A DNA stretch of 64,000 nucleotides from Allobaileyella intestinalis (GCF_009695865.1 NZ_VUNB01000004.1:186001-250000); one strand, 5' to 3'. Positions 57,101 to 63,966 are shown, counted from the first letter of the stretch. The notes: generated by a model not told the origin, from the letters alone. Translations and numbers: made by a program.

Positions 57101-57635
57101 TTATTCCACCAGAAAGGAATGAGTGAGGCAGATAATTATGAGCGCAGTGGAATTCGATACAGTCAAATCCCGCTTTTGCAGCTCTCTCCGCCGCTTTTCC
57201 ATAGCACTCTACTATCTCGTTTATCTGATCCACAGTCATTCCCGGCAGTGTTATCTCTGCAGATACCGGCATATCACTTGGAACCAGTATCTGCGCAGTC
57301 TTATCAAGTCCCACGGCAAGGCTGCCCTGCCAAAGTTGTATTCCTGCCTTTCCCCCAACTGCATGGATCGCATCAACCAGCGCCTTAAGGCCCGGGATAT
57401 ACTGGTCCTCTGAAATAGAAAGGAAATGTCTTGGTGCACTTGGCGTATGGACACTTGCGACCTCTACAATATTCAGTCCGCTGCCACCTTTTGCTCTTGC
57501 AACATGATAATTTATATGCTGATCCGTCACAAAGCTGGCATTACCTGAAAACTTGGTTCCTGTGGCAGGAAAAATTATCCTGTTCCTCATCTCCATACCG
57601 CGTATTTTAATTGGCTCGAACAATTTCTCGTACAT
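54165..57635 (-). CDS. Multidomain fusion: Old Yellow Enzyme + FeS + FAD/NAD reductase + SDR epimerase + zinc ribbon
   Basis: A 1156-residue protein. Residues 1 to about 335 form an FMN-binding Old Yellow Enzyme barrel of the BaiCD/2,4-dienoyl-CoA reductase type (FHCAHNYLPHSFLSGGINHR, DEYGGSFENRSKF). A CVGCDQGC...C 4Fe-4S motif follows (about 343-372), then an FAD/NAD reductase (RVLIAGGGIAGLKAAITL; VVVIGGGMVGMEVAEYLEE) to about 655. That much matches dienoyl-CoA-like reductases (about 660). Fused to it is an extended SDR/epimerase domain (FMTGASGIMGQETLKQLL; YxxxK in YYALSKVYSE), then about 200 residues ending in a zinc-ribbon-like WQCADGHEF...HWCPEC (C1081, C1101, C1104). The role is likely reduction of an enone or enoyl substrate plus redox at a hydroxyl/keto group; substrate unknown. 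Divergent from a MerR-type regulator. Confidence 0.88.
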   Translation of the reverse strand: MYEKLFEPIKIRGMEMRNRIIFPATGTKFSGNASFVTDQHINYHVARAKGGSGLNIVEVASVHTPSAPRHFLSISEDQYIPGLKALVDAIHAVGGKAGIQLWQGSLAVGLDKTAQILVPSDMPVSAEITLPGMTVDQINEIVECYGKAAERAAKAGFDCIEFHCAHNYLPHSFLSGGINHRTDEYGGSFENRSKFPLEAIRAIRKNMPDDMPLFMRIDAYDDFLPGGLTIEEVIEFCKLAGKEGVDALNVSRGNVITPANMYEIPPLDIPKGFNIDNAAKIRKETGMLTIGVGRLNEPDIAEKVLEEDKVDMVVMGRAQYADPEFVNKVRDGRTDEITYCVGCDQGCLDAFADPDCSHVTCLMNPAVGREKECEIVKTDKPERVLIAGGGIAGLKAAITLKQRGHDPILCEASDTLGGQFRTAGMAPRKGEMKAAVELMARQARALGVDIRLNTTVTPELIAQIKPHTVFNAIGSQPVIPKFPGVDKPFVANSHDVLDGKTAVKGNVVVIGGGMVGMEVAEYLEERGSKVTILEMLPEVCADLGMARKYYLDVHLPELNITPVTEVAVTSIEDRKVVGKKGDETVEFPCDYAVIAIGSRSRNGKELEAAAYANGCGYMVIGDAGMARRALNATREAMDAALTFDKPDVHADIIKPDKVVFMTGASGIMGQETLKQLLSRSNRFSVKALVRPSDKNKKLMKKYACPKLQIIWGDMTNYEDIKRGVDGSDYVIHIGAMVSPAADKYPEKTLYTNIGSTLKIIKAIKEQPDPDKVHFAYVGTVAETGCRTYPIHWGRVGDPLNPSIFDYYALSKVYSELAVFESGLKYWVSIRQTGQHPSAEGAGEEPIIWHQAPNNVLEWSTSIESGICMANLCEDWVPESFWRKGYNLSSGKEYRLATWELMDINLKPFGMGIKDVMDVKMMAPYNFHGHYFSDGDKLDDILHFRCIPGSAYWAGVTDEMRRMAANPLIAAMFPSAEAMKAHNIEIGHKRMGTYWMLENNEEDWIKAFFGSREKMTALPDSDHYELFHPSEEVTYLDHGYDEEKGLENLTLEDLRKAAEFRGGKYLEEKAPKDIYQPVRWQCADGHEFKMSVNAVLQGGHWCPECLAHEWKYGEIAKKNPFYAQVWMPIHGYGDDYVIKMEYSGYDVAEELRNELGL

Positions 57636-57685
57636 TATGATACCTCCTGATTTTTCAGAGATGCAGGTAACTTCTTATTGTCACA

Positions 57686-57716
57686 ACTTTAACACGTTAC
57701 GAGCGGTGATAGTCAA
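57686..57716 (-). promoter_or_regulatory. Candidate MerR-type promoter of the oxidoreductase fusion
   Basis: Minus-strand TTGACT (5 of 6) and TAAAGT (4 of 6) with a 19-bp spacer. The long spacer is the hallmark of promoters activated by MerR-family proteins, and a MerR-type gene is divergent from here. A clear dyad in the spacer is not evident. Confidence 0.5.
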
Positions 57717-57804
57717 TTGTACATTTCACTAAAAGTGCAACTAATGAGCTCTGTTTTTTTATTGCTCAATACTGAAACCTTCTTTAATTGTTGTATTTTC
57801 GCTC

Positions 57805-57836
57805 AAAAAAGCTTACAGTTAACTGTGAGCTTTTTT
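57805..57836 (+). repeat. 32-bp near-perfect palindrome ahead of the merR-type gene
   Basis: AAAAAAGCT and AGCTTTTTT flank ACAGTT/AACTGT with one mismatch (a T-G pair). Read rightwards it is a terminator-like hairpin ending in six T, 48 bases before the start of the regulator gene; as DNA it could be an operator for autoregulation. Confidence 0.7.
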
Positions 57837-57883
57837 GGTCAATAGGATCCTCACGTACTAAAAACATTCTGTGGAGGTTTGTC

Positions 57884-58885
57884 ATGAAGCTTTCAGAAAT
57901 ATGCAAAGAAACAGGCATCAGTAAAAGAACTGTGCATTACTATATTCAGGAAGGACTGATCTCTCCATCAACGAACGAACATAATGGATATTATATTTTC
58001 ACGGAAGAAGACTGTAAAAAATTGAAGATGGTACGATGTTTGCGAAATGCAAAAGTATCCATAGCAGACATACATTCAATTATAGATAATCCGGCAACAG
58101 TGAATTACTATCTCAGTTTACACATCAAAGCTCTCAGGAGAGAGCTTCGCTTTACACAGCAGACGATCAACAGCATGAATTATGTTCTTACTAATTCCCC
58201 GTTACATCCCGATTTAACAGAGGTCCAAGATCTCATAAACAACGCCGATATACCTGATCCGGACAACATTTCAGACAAAAATGATTTTGATTTGTATGAC
58301 ATTTCACTCACAAATAAATACCTGTGGGGATCATTTTTGACTCCCGAGCCATTCAGTGACTACCAGGACTTTCTCTGGAACAAACTTCAGCGGATCGCAA
58401 TGGAAAGATATTCTGATGATTATATCAAGCTTGATCGACATTTATACTCAATGAGCAATTCTTCCATTGATCGCACCTTTGTCCATACTCAACAGCATTA
58501 CATACATATTTCCGAGCTAACATCAAAAGACTTTGAGGCATACTCCAAACAGTTAATAGAGCATCTTTACGAGATCCCAGAAAACACTGCATTTGTTTCT
58601 ATGTGGAAACGGAACTACGATGATTTTTATGGACCGACGGTACGCATTCATTCTTCTCCATTAAGCGATATCGTTGCTGAAATCAGCCCATTTTTTGCAT
58701 CGTACAAGAAAAACATCAATGCGGTGTGCAACATGGTCTACGACTGGATAATGAGTCCGGATGGAGAGGAATGTCTAGAATCGTTAAAAAATGCTTTTGG
58801 CAGTTGCCTCGACATTCACAATTACGACCACGGACAGCTTGAAGCATTAGCTTCACTCATAATAGTGGGGTTTGACATGATGTAA
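57884..58885 (+). CDS. MerR-family transcriptional regulator with large C-terminal domain
   Basis: A 333-residue regulator. The N-terminal winged helix-turn-helix (1 to about 70) reads MKLSEICKETGISKRTVHYY, then IQEGLISPSTNEHNGYYIFT and a dimerising coiled coil (about 75-110). The remaining 220 residues contain a Trp/Tyr-rich region I do not recognise, presumably the ligand sensor. The frame runs upstream to 57788, but the ATG at 57884 follows GTGGAGG and starts the HTH at once. Divergent from the oxidoreductase fusion, which it probably controls. Confidence 0.88.
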   Translation: MKLSEICKETGISKRTVHYYIQEGLISPSTNEHNGYYIFTEEDCKKLKMVRCLRNAKVSIADIHSIIDNPATVNYYLSLHIKALRRELRFTQQTINSMNYVLTNSPLHPDLTEVQDLINNADIPDPDNISDKNDFDLYDISLTNKYLWGSFLTPEPFSDYQDFLWNKLQRIAMERYSDDYIKLDRHLYSMSNSSIDRTFVHTQQHYIHISELTSKDFEAYSKQLIEHLYEIPENTAFVSMWKRNYDDFYGPTVRIHSSPLSDIVAEISPFFASYKKNINAVCNMVYDWIMSPDGEECLESLKNAFGSCLDIHNYDHGQLEALASLIIVGFDMM

Positions 58886-58890
58886 ATTTC

Positions 58891-58929
58891 AAAACAATAA
58901 AAGCCGGCCTCTCATTTCGGAGGGCCGGC
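58891..58929 (-). terminator. Intrinsic terminator after the TDT transporter gene
   Basis: GC-rich stem GCCGGCC/GGCCGGC extended by CTC/GAG, followed on the minus strand by TTTTATTGTTTT. It may also help end the merR-type gene. Confidence 0.82.
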
Positions 58930-58964
58930 CGTATGCTTCACTTAATATAAGATCTCTCAGTTTT

Positions 58965-59897
58965 CTACTTCTGAGGCGCTTCCTTTGGTGTGCCGAAGAG
59001 GAACACCAGGTAGCGCACCAGAGCATAAAGTGTAGTTACTGTAGCGATAATAGTCTCTATGGTCACAATTGGTGCCAGGAAGGTCATAGGACTTCCCATT
59101 GCTGCAGAGCAGACCATAAGCTGCTTAGATGCAATTGCTGCGATAACCATAGGGAATGTATATGCCGCATAGCTAGGGAAAAACGGCATTTTCAAGTACT
59201 GCAGGAACTTGACACAGGCAAGAACGAAAAGCACAGTCCCCAGCACCCACATAGCTGTCAGAAACGGCAGTGACTTTGGCATCACTGACTGGATATACCC
59301 TGCGATGCAGAGGCTGACAGGCGCTGAATAAATGCAAATCAGCGGCTTTGCCGGATCAGGCACCGTAACTTTAGCGTATCTGATGGTCACCATAATCAAA
59401 AGGATTACCAGGGTCACAAATCCAAACCAGAAGGCAGCGGTACCCAGCCTTGTTGCCTTAAATGCAGGAGCAGTCATGGAAGCCATGACAATTCCAACAT
59501 AAACGATGTAATAACTTGCGAACACCTTCTTCAGATCAAACTTGAAAATGAACTTAACTGTAAAATAAATAATCAGTATCACGTGAAGAATGATGGCTAT
59601 ATACCAGATTGCTTTAGCAACTGCAGGTCCGAACCACGGCATGAAATATGTGCTGAAAAGCATAAGAGCCATGGGAAATGTACAGAATACACTGGCCATA
59701 ATCGGATTCTTCATGTTCTCCTTGAACTTTCCAAAATCAGCGCAAACGCTGATCAGGAACAGAATTCCAAGAATGGTGCCCACGATCCCACATGCCATTC
59801 TGATGCCTTCTGAATACGACTGAAGAAGATTTCCAAGACCGAACATTCCGAGAATAACACCGCAGACAGGAATTGGAATTTTTTTGATAAGATTCAT
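58965..59897 (-). CDS. TDT-family (TehA/SLAC1-like) transporter
   Basis: A 310-residue membrane protein with ten predicted spans. The N-terminus IPIPVCGVILGMFGLGNLLQ, the FCTFPMALMLFSTYF segment and FFPSYAAYTFPMVIAAIASKQ fit the tellurite-resistance/dicarboxylate transporter (TDT) family, whose members move C4-dicarboxylates, sulfite or small anions. Substrate not known. It lies 60 bases downstream of the C_GCAxxG gene on the same strand. Confidence 0.86.
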   Translation of the reverse strand: MNLIKKIPIPVCGVILGMFGLGNLLQSYSEGIRMACGIVGTILGILFLISVCADFGKFKENMKNPIMASVFCTFPMALMLFSTYFMPWFGPAVAKAIWYIAIILHVILIIYFTVKFIFKFDLKKVFASYYIVYVGIVMASMTAPAFKATRLGTAAFWFGFVTLVILLIMVTIRYAKVTVPDPAKPLICIYSAPVSLCIAGYIQSVMPKSLPFLTAMWVLGTVLFVLACVKFLQYLKMPFFPSYAAYTFPMVIAAIASKQLMVCSAAMGSPMTFLAPIVTIETIIATVTTLYALVRYLVFLFGTPKEAPQK

Positions 59898-59957
59898 ATA
59901 ATACCCTTTCTATAAACTGTAAACTCAACCATTTCCCTCCCCCGGGGAAAATATCCA

Positions 59958-60500
59958 TTAAGCCTCCAGAGGAGCTGTTCTTGTTTTCAGATACTCGTCG
60001 TGGCTGAGTACAGTAATCTCTCCTGTTGTAGGAATTCCCAGCTCTCTTGCCAGGATCTCTGCAGTCTTAGCTGCACACATGCCTGTGTAGTAGATGCACT
60101 GGGACTTGTGTCCGCCTACGCTCATGTCAAACTCTTTTGTAAGAACTCTGCAGCATGCAGCGTGCTTTGTATTGTTATCCCTGAACCAGTCGTGAAGCTC
60201 GTTGGTCATGCTCATGCACTTTACAACGTTAGGATCCTTAGGTCCTTTGTGTTCGTCTCTTCCAAAGAACATTCCGATAGCCATTACTCCTCCATTGAGA
60301 GCTCCGCAGATGCAGCCTGACTTTCCAACGCCGATTGCCATTCCAGAAGCCATTCTGATCATCTCATGAGGCATGTCTACCTGAAAATTGTCCATGATAA
60401 CTTCCATTACAGCCTCACAGCAGAAAAATCCTCTGCGGTATGACTCTTCAGCCTCTGCCTGCACCTTTGACAGATCGATGGATGTTGCTTTGATTTCCAT
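59958..60500 (-). CDS. C_GCAxxG_C_C family protein
   Basis: A 180-residue cytoplasmic Cys-rich protein of the C_GCAxxG_C_C family, thought to be redox-active or metal-binding. Seen: FFCCEAVMEV, GKSGCICGALNGGVMAIG (the GCAxxG-like core), CMSMTNELHDWF, HAACCRVLTKEFD and SQCIYYTGMCA. Many family genes sit next to oxidoreductases or transporters in anaerobes; here the TDT carrier follows. AGGAGG ahead of the ATG, itself directly after a terminator hairpin. Confidence 0.88.
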   Translation of the reverse strand: MEIKATSIDLSKVQAEAEESYRRGFFCCEAVMEVIMDNFQVDMPHEMIRMASGMAIGVGKSGCICGALNGGVMAIGMFFGRDEHKGPKDPNVVKCMSMTNELHDWFRDNNTKHAACCRVLTKEFDMSVGGHKSQCIYYTGMCAAKTAEILARELGIPTTGEITVLSHDEYLKTRTAPLEA

Positions 60501-60519
60501 AAATAATCCTCCTGATAAA

Positions 60520-60562
60520 TAAAAACATACTAGTGTGATATGAATTTGTCACACTAGTATGT
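60520..60562 (-). terminator. Perfect 14-bp hairpin with T run ahead of the C_GCAxxG gene
   Basis: Arms ACATACTAGTGTGA (60525-60538) and TCACACTAGTATGT (60549-60562) with a 10-base loop, followed on the minus strand by TTTTTATTTAT and then the AGGAGG of the C_GCAxxG gene. It can end transcription of the lipoprotein gene upstream. A possible promoter (TTGGTA, 17 bp, TATACA, about 60564-60592) would place it in the leader, as an attenuator or operator. Confidence 0.75.
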
Positions 60563-60649
60563 ATACAGTATTTTTTAATTAATACCAAATAGATATTATT
60601 TATATATCTGTTTGAAAGTATTGACTTTTCTTATGCTGCTTGTAACAGA

Positions 60650-61162
60650 TTATTCCTTCGAATCTTTCTTAAGAGCTTCCTCGTAATCCTGACCCTTTTC
60701 AAGCTTCTTAGGAGATGAAACCTTTACCTTGTGGTCATACCATTTGCCGTGAGTTCCTATGAGGGCCAGATCAAAGTCTTTTTTCAGATATGGAACCGGA
60801 ACATCAAATCCATAGACTTCTTCGTCGTATCCATCATCGTAGTGGACCTTGTCATCAGTTGGCTTAAGTATCTTATCCTTATTGTTCTTTGCTTCTTTGG
60901 AAGTACCCTGGTAAAGGCCTACAATATTTTTGGATACAAGGGTAATGTGAATTGTCATCTTTCCATTTTTTACCGTCAGTATCCCCTTATCGTGATAGGC
61001 TTCATTAATGTGAAACATGGAGCTGTCTGTGGTGAAGGTGGCAACGTATTTACCATCTTCTAAACCTTCATCCTGTTTCTTTCCGGCGGAACATCCTGAC
61101 AGCAGCATAACCGAAACAATTGCTGCGGCAAGGACGATAATAAGCAGATTTTTCTTCTTCAT
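60650..61162 (-). CDS. Small lipoprotein of the cobalt/tetrapyrrole locus
   Basis: A 170-residue exported lipoprotein: a basic start MKKKN, a hydrophobic stretch and the lipobox LLSGC (Cys about 24). The mature part, GLEDGKYVATFTTDSS through GILTVKNGKMTIHITLVSKN, is a beta-rich domain reminiscent of NEAT-like or metal-transport-associated domains, but I cannot assign it. The frame extends to 61201; the ATG at 61162 is preferred for its AGAGAGG and because it starts the signal peptide. Lies 94 bases downstream of cbiK, with a hairpin between. Confidence 0.78.
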   Translation of the reverse strand: MKKKNLLIIVLAAAIVSVMLLSGCSAGKKQDEGLEDGKYVATFTTDSSMFHINEAYHDKGILTVKNGKMTIHITLVSKNIVGLYQGTSKEAKNNKDKILKPTDDKVHYDDGYDEEVYGFDVPVPYLKKDFDLALIGTHGKWYDHKVKVSSPKKLEKGQDYEEALKKDSKE

Positions 61163-61187
61163 CCCGAACCTCTCTAAAACGAAATAT

Positions 61188-61214
61188 AACGCCTGCTTCA
61201 CGCAGGCGTTTTTT
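61188..61214. terminator. Hairpin between cbiK and the lipoprotein gene
   Basis: Perfect 9-bp stem AACGCCTGC/GCAGGCGTT with a 5-base loop. The T run is strong on the + strand (TTTTTT) but weak on the minus strand (ATATTT), where the genes lie; it may stop part of the cbiK transcripts or protect the mRNA. Confidence 0.6.
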
Positions 61215-61256
61215 CAAGGAAAAATATTTATCAAGCTGCCCAGTGTTCGTCAGATG

Positions 61257-62429
61257 CTACATTACATCTCCCGTGTGGGCTACATACAGCTGCTGAATTG
61301 CTGGAATCCTGCCCATTCCGGCTATCTGGGCATCCACGCTGTCAAAGTTCTTTGAAGCCTTGAACTGGCTCTTCCATGAATCCTTGTCATCCCCGGCCAT
61401 GTCGTTATTTGCATGATCTCCAGCTACAACCATCAGGTCTCTCAGGATGACCTTCTTGTATCCTGCCTTCTTTACCTTTTTGATAACCTCAGTACAGGAT
61501 GTATCGGCAGGCTTGCCTTCAACAGTGCCAATGAACACGTTATCGTAACCAAGGTTCTTCATCTGTGTCTGCATCTGGTCATAAGTGATGTTTGCCTCGT
61601 GGGATGTGCCGTGTCCCATGAATACGAAAGCAACGCCCTGATTCTTCGCTTCATCAAGGCTGCTGAATCCAGCTTCTTTTACAGCTTCAGCCGTAAGATC
61701 CTGGGCAACAGCTTCCTTGTCAGCGTTGATTACACTGGCATCGGATCCCACCTCTCCCAGAAGAGGCTCAGCAATTTTTACAGAATCGAACTTATCTTTA
61801 TACTTATCCACTTCCTCCTTTAACTCATCATACTCTGCGCCGTGCATCAGATGAGTAGGCTGGATTATCAGATTCTTAACTCCGTTTTTCACTGCTCTGT
61901 CCAGTGCCTGGTCAACGTTGTCAATTTTCTCTCCATCTCTGGCCTGTACGTGATTTATGATTATCTGTGAAGTAAAGGCTCTTCTGACTGACCATCCCGG
62001 ATATGCAGCAGCCATAGCTTTTTCAATTCCGCCGATATCCTTTGTCCTGCTGTCGTTAAAGGAAGTGCCGAAGCTGGTCACAAGGATTTCATTCTGACCT
62101 ATGCCATCCTGGTTCAGAGGATTGTCCAGAGAGGCATCTCCTGTGTCTCTGCCGAAATAGTCAGGATCTGCGTTTTCTCCCTTAACAAGCTTCTTCTGTT
62201 TGTCTGTCAGCTTGTCCCAGGCTTCTTTGGCGTCCTTGCACTGCTGATCCGTCTTTGAAGTTCTGTCCTTAACATAGATGGCGTCAATTTTCCTGGCTAC
62301 TGAATCAGCAGCTTTCTGATCCTCGGTTTTCTTGTCAGAAGAACCGCAGGAAGTCAATGAAACTCCAATGGTGAACACCATTGCAATGGTCAGGATAATT
62401 GAAAAAAGCTTTTTTCTTCTGCGATGCAT
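61257..62429 (-). CDS. cbiK: Exported lipoprotein sirohydrochlorin cobaltochelatase CbiK
   Basis: CbiK-family chelatase, which inserts Co2+ (or Fe2+) into sirohydrochlorin in anaerobic cobalamin synthesis. The 390-residue product begins with a signal peptide ending in lipobox VSLTSC, so it is an extracytoplasmic lipoprotein, unlike standard cytosolic CbiK (about 265). An added helical segment (about 25-90, with AKEAWDKLTDKQKKLVKG) precedes the chelatase. Family motifs: ILVTSFGTSFNDSRTK, IQPTHLMHGAEYDEL, FVFMGHGTSHEANITYDQMQ and VVAGDHANNDMAGDD, with the expected metal-binding His. The frame opens upstream by a TTG; the ATG at 62429 follows TTGGAGG. A cobalamin riboswitch controls it. Confidence 0.92.
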   Translation of the reverse strand: MHRRRKKLFSIILTIAMVFTIGVSLTSCGSSDKKTEDQKAADSVARKIDAIYVKDRTSKTDQQCKDAKEAWDKLTDKQKKLVKGENADPDYFGRDTGDASLDNPLNQDGIGQNEILVTSFGTSFNDSRTKDIGGIEKAMAAAYPGWSVRRAFTSQIIINHVQARDGEKIDNVDQALDRAVKNGVKNLIIQPTHLMHGAEYDELKEEVDKYKDKFDSVKIAEPLLGEVGSDASVINADKEAVAQDLTAEAVKEAGFSSLDEAKNQGVAFVFMGHGTSHEANITYDQMQTQMKNLGYDNVFIGTVEGKPADTSCTEVIKKVKKAGYKKVILRDLMVVAGDHANNDMAGDDKDSWKSQFKASKNFDSVDAQIAGMGRIPAIQQLYVAHTGDVM

Positions 62430-62444
62430 ATTAACCTCCAATAC

Positions 62445-62478
62445 AAAAAACAGTCCCCAGGTCAGACCTGCGGACTGT
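62445..62478 (-). terminator. Riboswitch terminator ahead of cbiK
   Basis: Minus-strand stem ACAGTCC-CAGGT/ACCTG-GGACTGT (62450-62462 with 62466-62478), CTG loop, then six T, ending just before the cbiK ribosome binding site. It is the likely expression platform of the cobalamin riboswitch. Confidence 0.85.
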
Positions 62479-62624
62479 TAATGAACATAGAATATCATGG
62501 CTTTCCCGGAATTTTTGCACAGAAAAAATTCCCTGCAATCTTTGCAATCTTCAAAAAACGGGAAAAGCCAATCCACCCTGTTCCGGTGTCCGCAGAACTG
62601 AGAGGCTGTGCCCTTGCACTAAAG

Positions 62625-62774
62625 AACAGATAAGTATTCTGGCTTATTGCAGTGGAAAGAATTCCCCAGATCCCCTCCTTCCCGGTTTGTAAATAACCAG
62701 TGGACTAACGGGGATTTTCTGCAAAATACAGCAACGGCCTTGCGCAGGATTCTAACCTGCTTCCATAATCTGTT
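62625..62774 (-). promoter_or_regulatory. Cobalamin (B12) riboswitch
   Basis: The minus strand between the ABC ATPase and cbiK has a P1 pair AACAGAT/ATCTGTT (62768-62774 with 62625-62631), GGAAGCAGGTTAGAATCCTG, the core CGCAAGGCCGTTGCTGTA and the near-invariant B12-box-like AAGCCAGAATACTTATCTG. Together these fit the cobalamin aptamer. About 145 bases separate it from the terminator; they hold a long imperfect hairpin (GGCTTTTCCCG with CGGGAAAGCC) that could be part of the switch. Cobalamin should switch cbiK off. Confidence 0.85.
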
Positions 62775-62790
62775 CTCTGCTTTACACTCA

Positions 62791-62819
62791 ATACTAACCT
62801 TTTGTTAGTTTTCAGTCAA
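62791..62819 (-). promoter_or_regulatory. Promoter of the cobalamin riboswitch-cbiK transcript
   Basis: TTGACT (5 of 6), 17-bp spacer and TAGTAT (4 of 6) on the minus strand, start near 62784 just before the aptamer. An inverted repeat ACTAAC-N5-GTTAGT (62793-62809) overlaps the -10 and spacer and could bind a repressor. Confidence 0.65.
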
Positions 62820-62838
62820 TTTCTAACTGAATCGTCGC

Positions 62839-63966
62839 CTATAGAAATTTCTTATTTATGTCTGCCGGATCTATTTCTTCAATTCCTTCTTTTCTTGCCA
62901 GCTCCGCCAGATCTCTGTTTCTTGAATTTATTTCACCGTATTCATCGAGGCAATTCACGAAGGAGCTACAAGTTCTCATAATTTTTACAGCCTGGGAAAA
63001 AGAGGTGTCCCCAATGGAACAGAAGGGCCTTTCCGTAACTATGCTGGCTGCCAGATCTCGCCCAGCAAGCTCATCCACATCCCCTTTGTGAAGAACTCCC
63101 GCAGCAAAAGGAACGCCTTTTTTCTGAAGTTCCCGAAAAACCGGTACGCCCTTTCCTCCTCCAGCAATTACAAAGACTTGCGGCGGTCCTGCATTTTTCT
63201 TTAATTCCACACTTCCAAAAATTGGATTGTATGAACCGGTATCAAGATCATACAGGTCTGTGATTTTTTCTTTCCTGAAAATCTCCCATGCAGTTCCCCA
63301 GTCAGTAATATAATCTCCTTTTACACAAACTATCTCGTCTGAAATCCTTTCAGCAAGATCCAGCTCGTGAAGGGACATGATTATGGTGATGTTTTTTTCT
63401 CTGGCCAGTAACCTCAGTATATTAAGAAGCTCCAGTTTATACTTCACATCCAGAAATGAAGTAGGCTCATCAAGAACCAGTAGTTCCGGCTCCTGAGCTA
63501 TGGCCCTGGCAAACATTATTCTCTGTTTCTGACCATCACTGATTCTCATAAAATCCCTGTCAGCCAGGTCCAAGGTATTAGTGATGGTCATGGCCTTTCG
63601 AACTACTCTGTGGTCCTCTTCTGAAAGTATTCCAAGTCTTCCAGTGTAAGGATATCTGCCGGTTTCCACCACTTCCCTGCAAGTCATCATGTCTGTGGTC
63701 ATGCGCTGAGTCAGCATAACAGAAACCTGACGGGAAAAGCCGTTCATGTCTATTGAAGAAGTTTTTTTTCCGTCTAAATATACGAAGCCTTCCAGTTCAG
63801 GAATCTGGCGGGTGATGGTTTTAAGTATAGTGGACTTGCCTGCGCCGTTAGGACCTATCAAAGTCATAATATGACCCTTGGGCAGCCGGAGATTAATATC
63901 TTTTATCAGAGGATTTCCATCATATCCTACAGACAGGCTTTTTACATCGAAGTAATATTCCATCAT
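62839..63966 (-). CDS. ABC transporter ATPase (FecE/BtuD type) with C-terminal extension
   Basis: ATP-binding subunit for import of a metal chelate such as cobalamin, haem or siderophore. Walker A LIGPNGAGKST (about 37-46), signature ISDGQKQRIMFARAIA (Asp in place of the usual second Gly), Walker B LLVLDEPTSFLD and the switch His in IIMSLHELDLAERISD. After about residue 255 comes an extension of about 120 residues (VFVIAGGGKGVPVFRELQKK and following) not found in standard FecE/BtuD (about 255). The frame opens at 63996, four bases from the window edge; I prefer 63966, which follows AGGAGG by 11 bases. The permease should lie just outside the window. Confidence 0.88.
   Translation of the reverse strand: MMEYYFDVKSLSVGYDGNPLIKDINLRLPKGHIMTLIGPNGAGKSTILKTITRQIPELEGFVYLDGKKTSSIDMNGFSRQVSVMLTQRMTTDMMTCREVVETGRYPYTGRLGILSEEDHRVVRKAMTITNTLDLADRDFMRISDGQKQRIMFARAIAQEPELLVLDEPTSFLDVKYKLELLNILRLLAREKNITIIMSLHELDLAERISDEIVCVKGDYITDWGTAWEIFRKEKITDLYDLDTGSYNPIFGSVELKKNAGPPQVFVIAGGGKGVPVFRELQKKGVPFAAGVLHKGDVDELAGRDLAASIVTERPFCSIGDTSFSQAVKIMRTCSSFVNCLDEYGEINSRNRDLAELARKEGIEEIDPADINKKFL

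Noticed and set aside
57788-57883. Upstream extension of the merR-type gene
   Set aside because: It would encode the terminator-like palindrome as protein; GTGGAGG fixes the start at 57884.
60536-60553. CRP-like site TGTGA...TCACA inside the 14-bp hairpin
   Set aside because: The spacer is 10 bp rather than 6, and the arms continue far beyond; the terminator reading explains the repeat.
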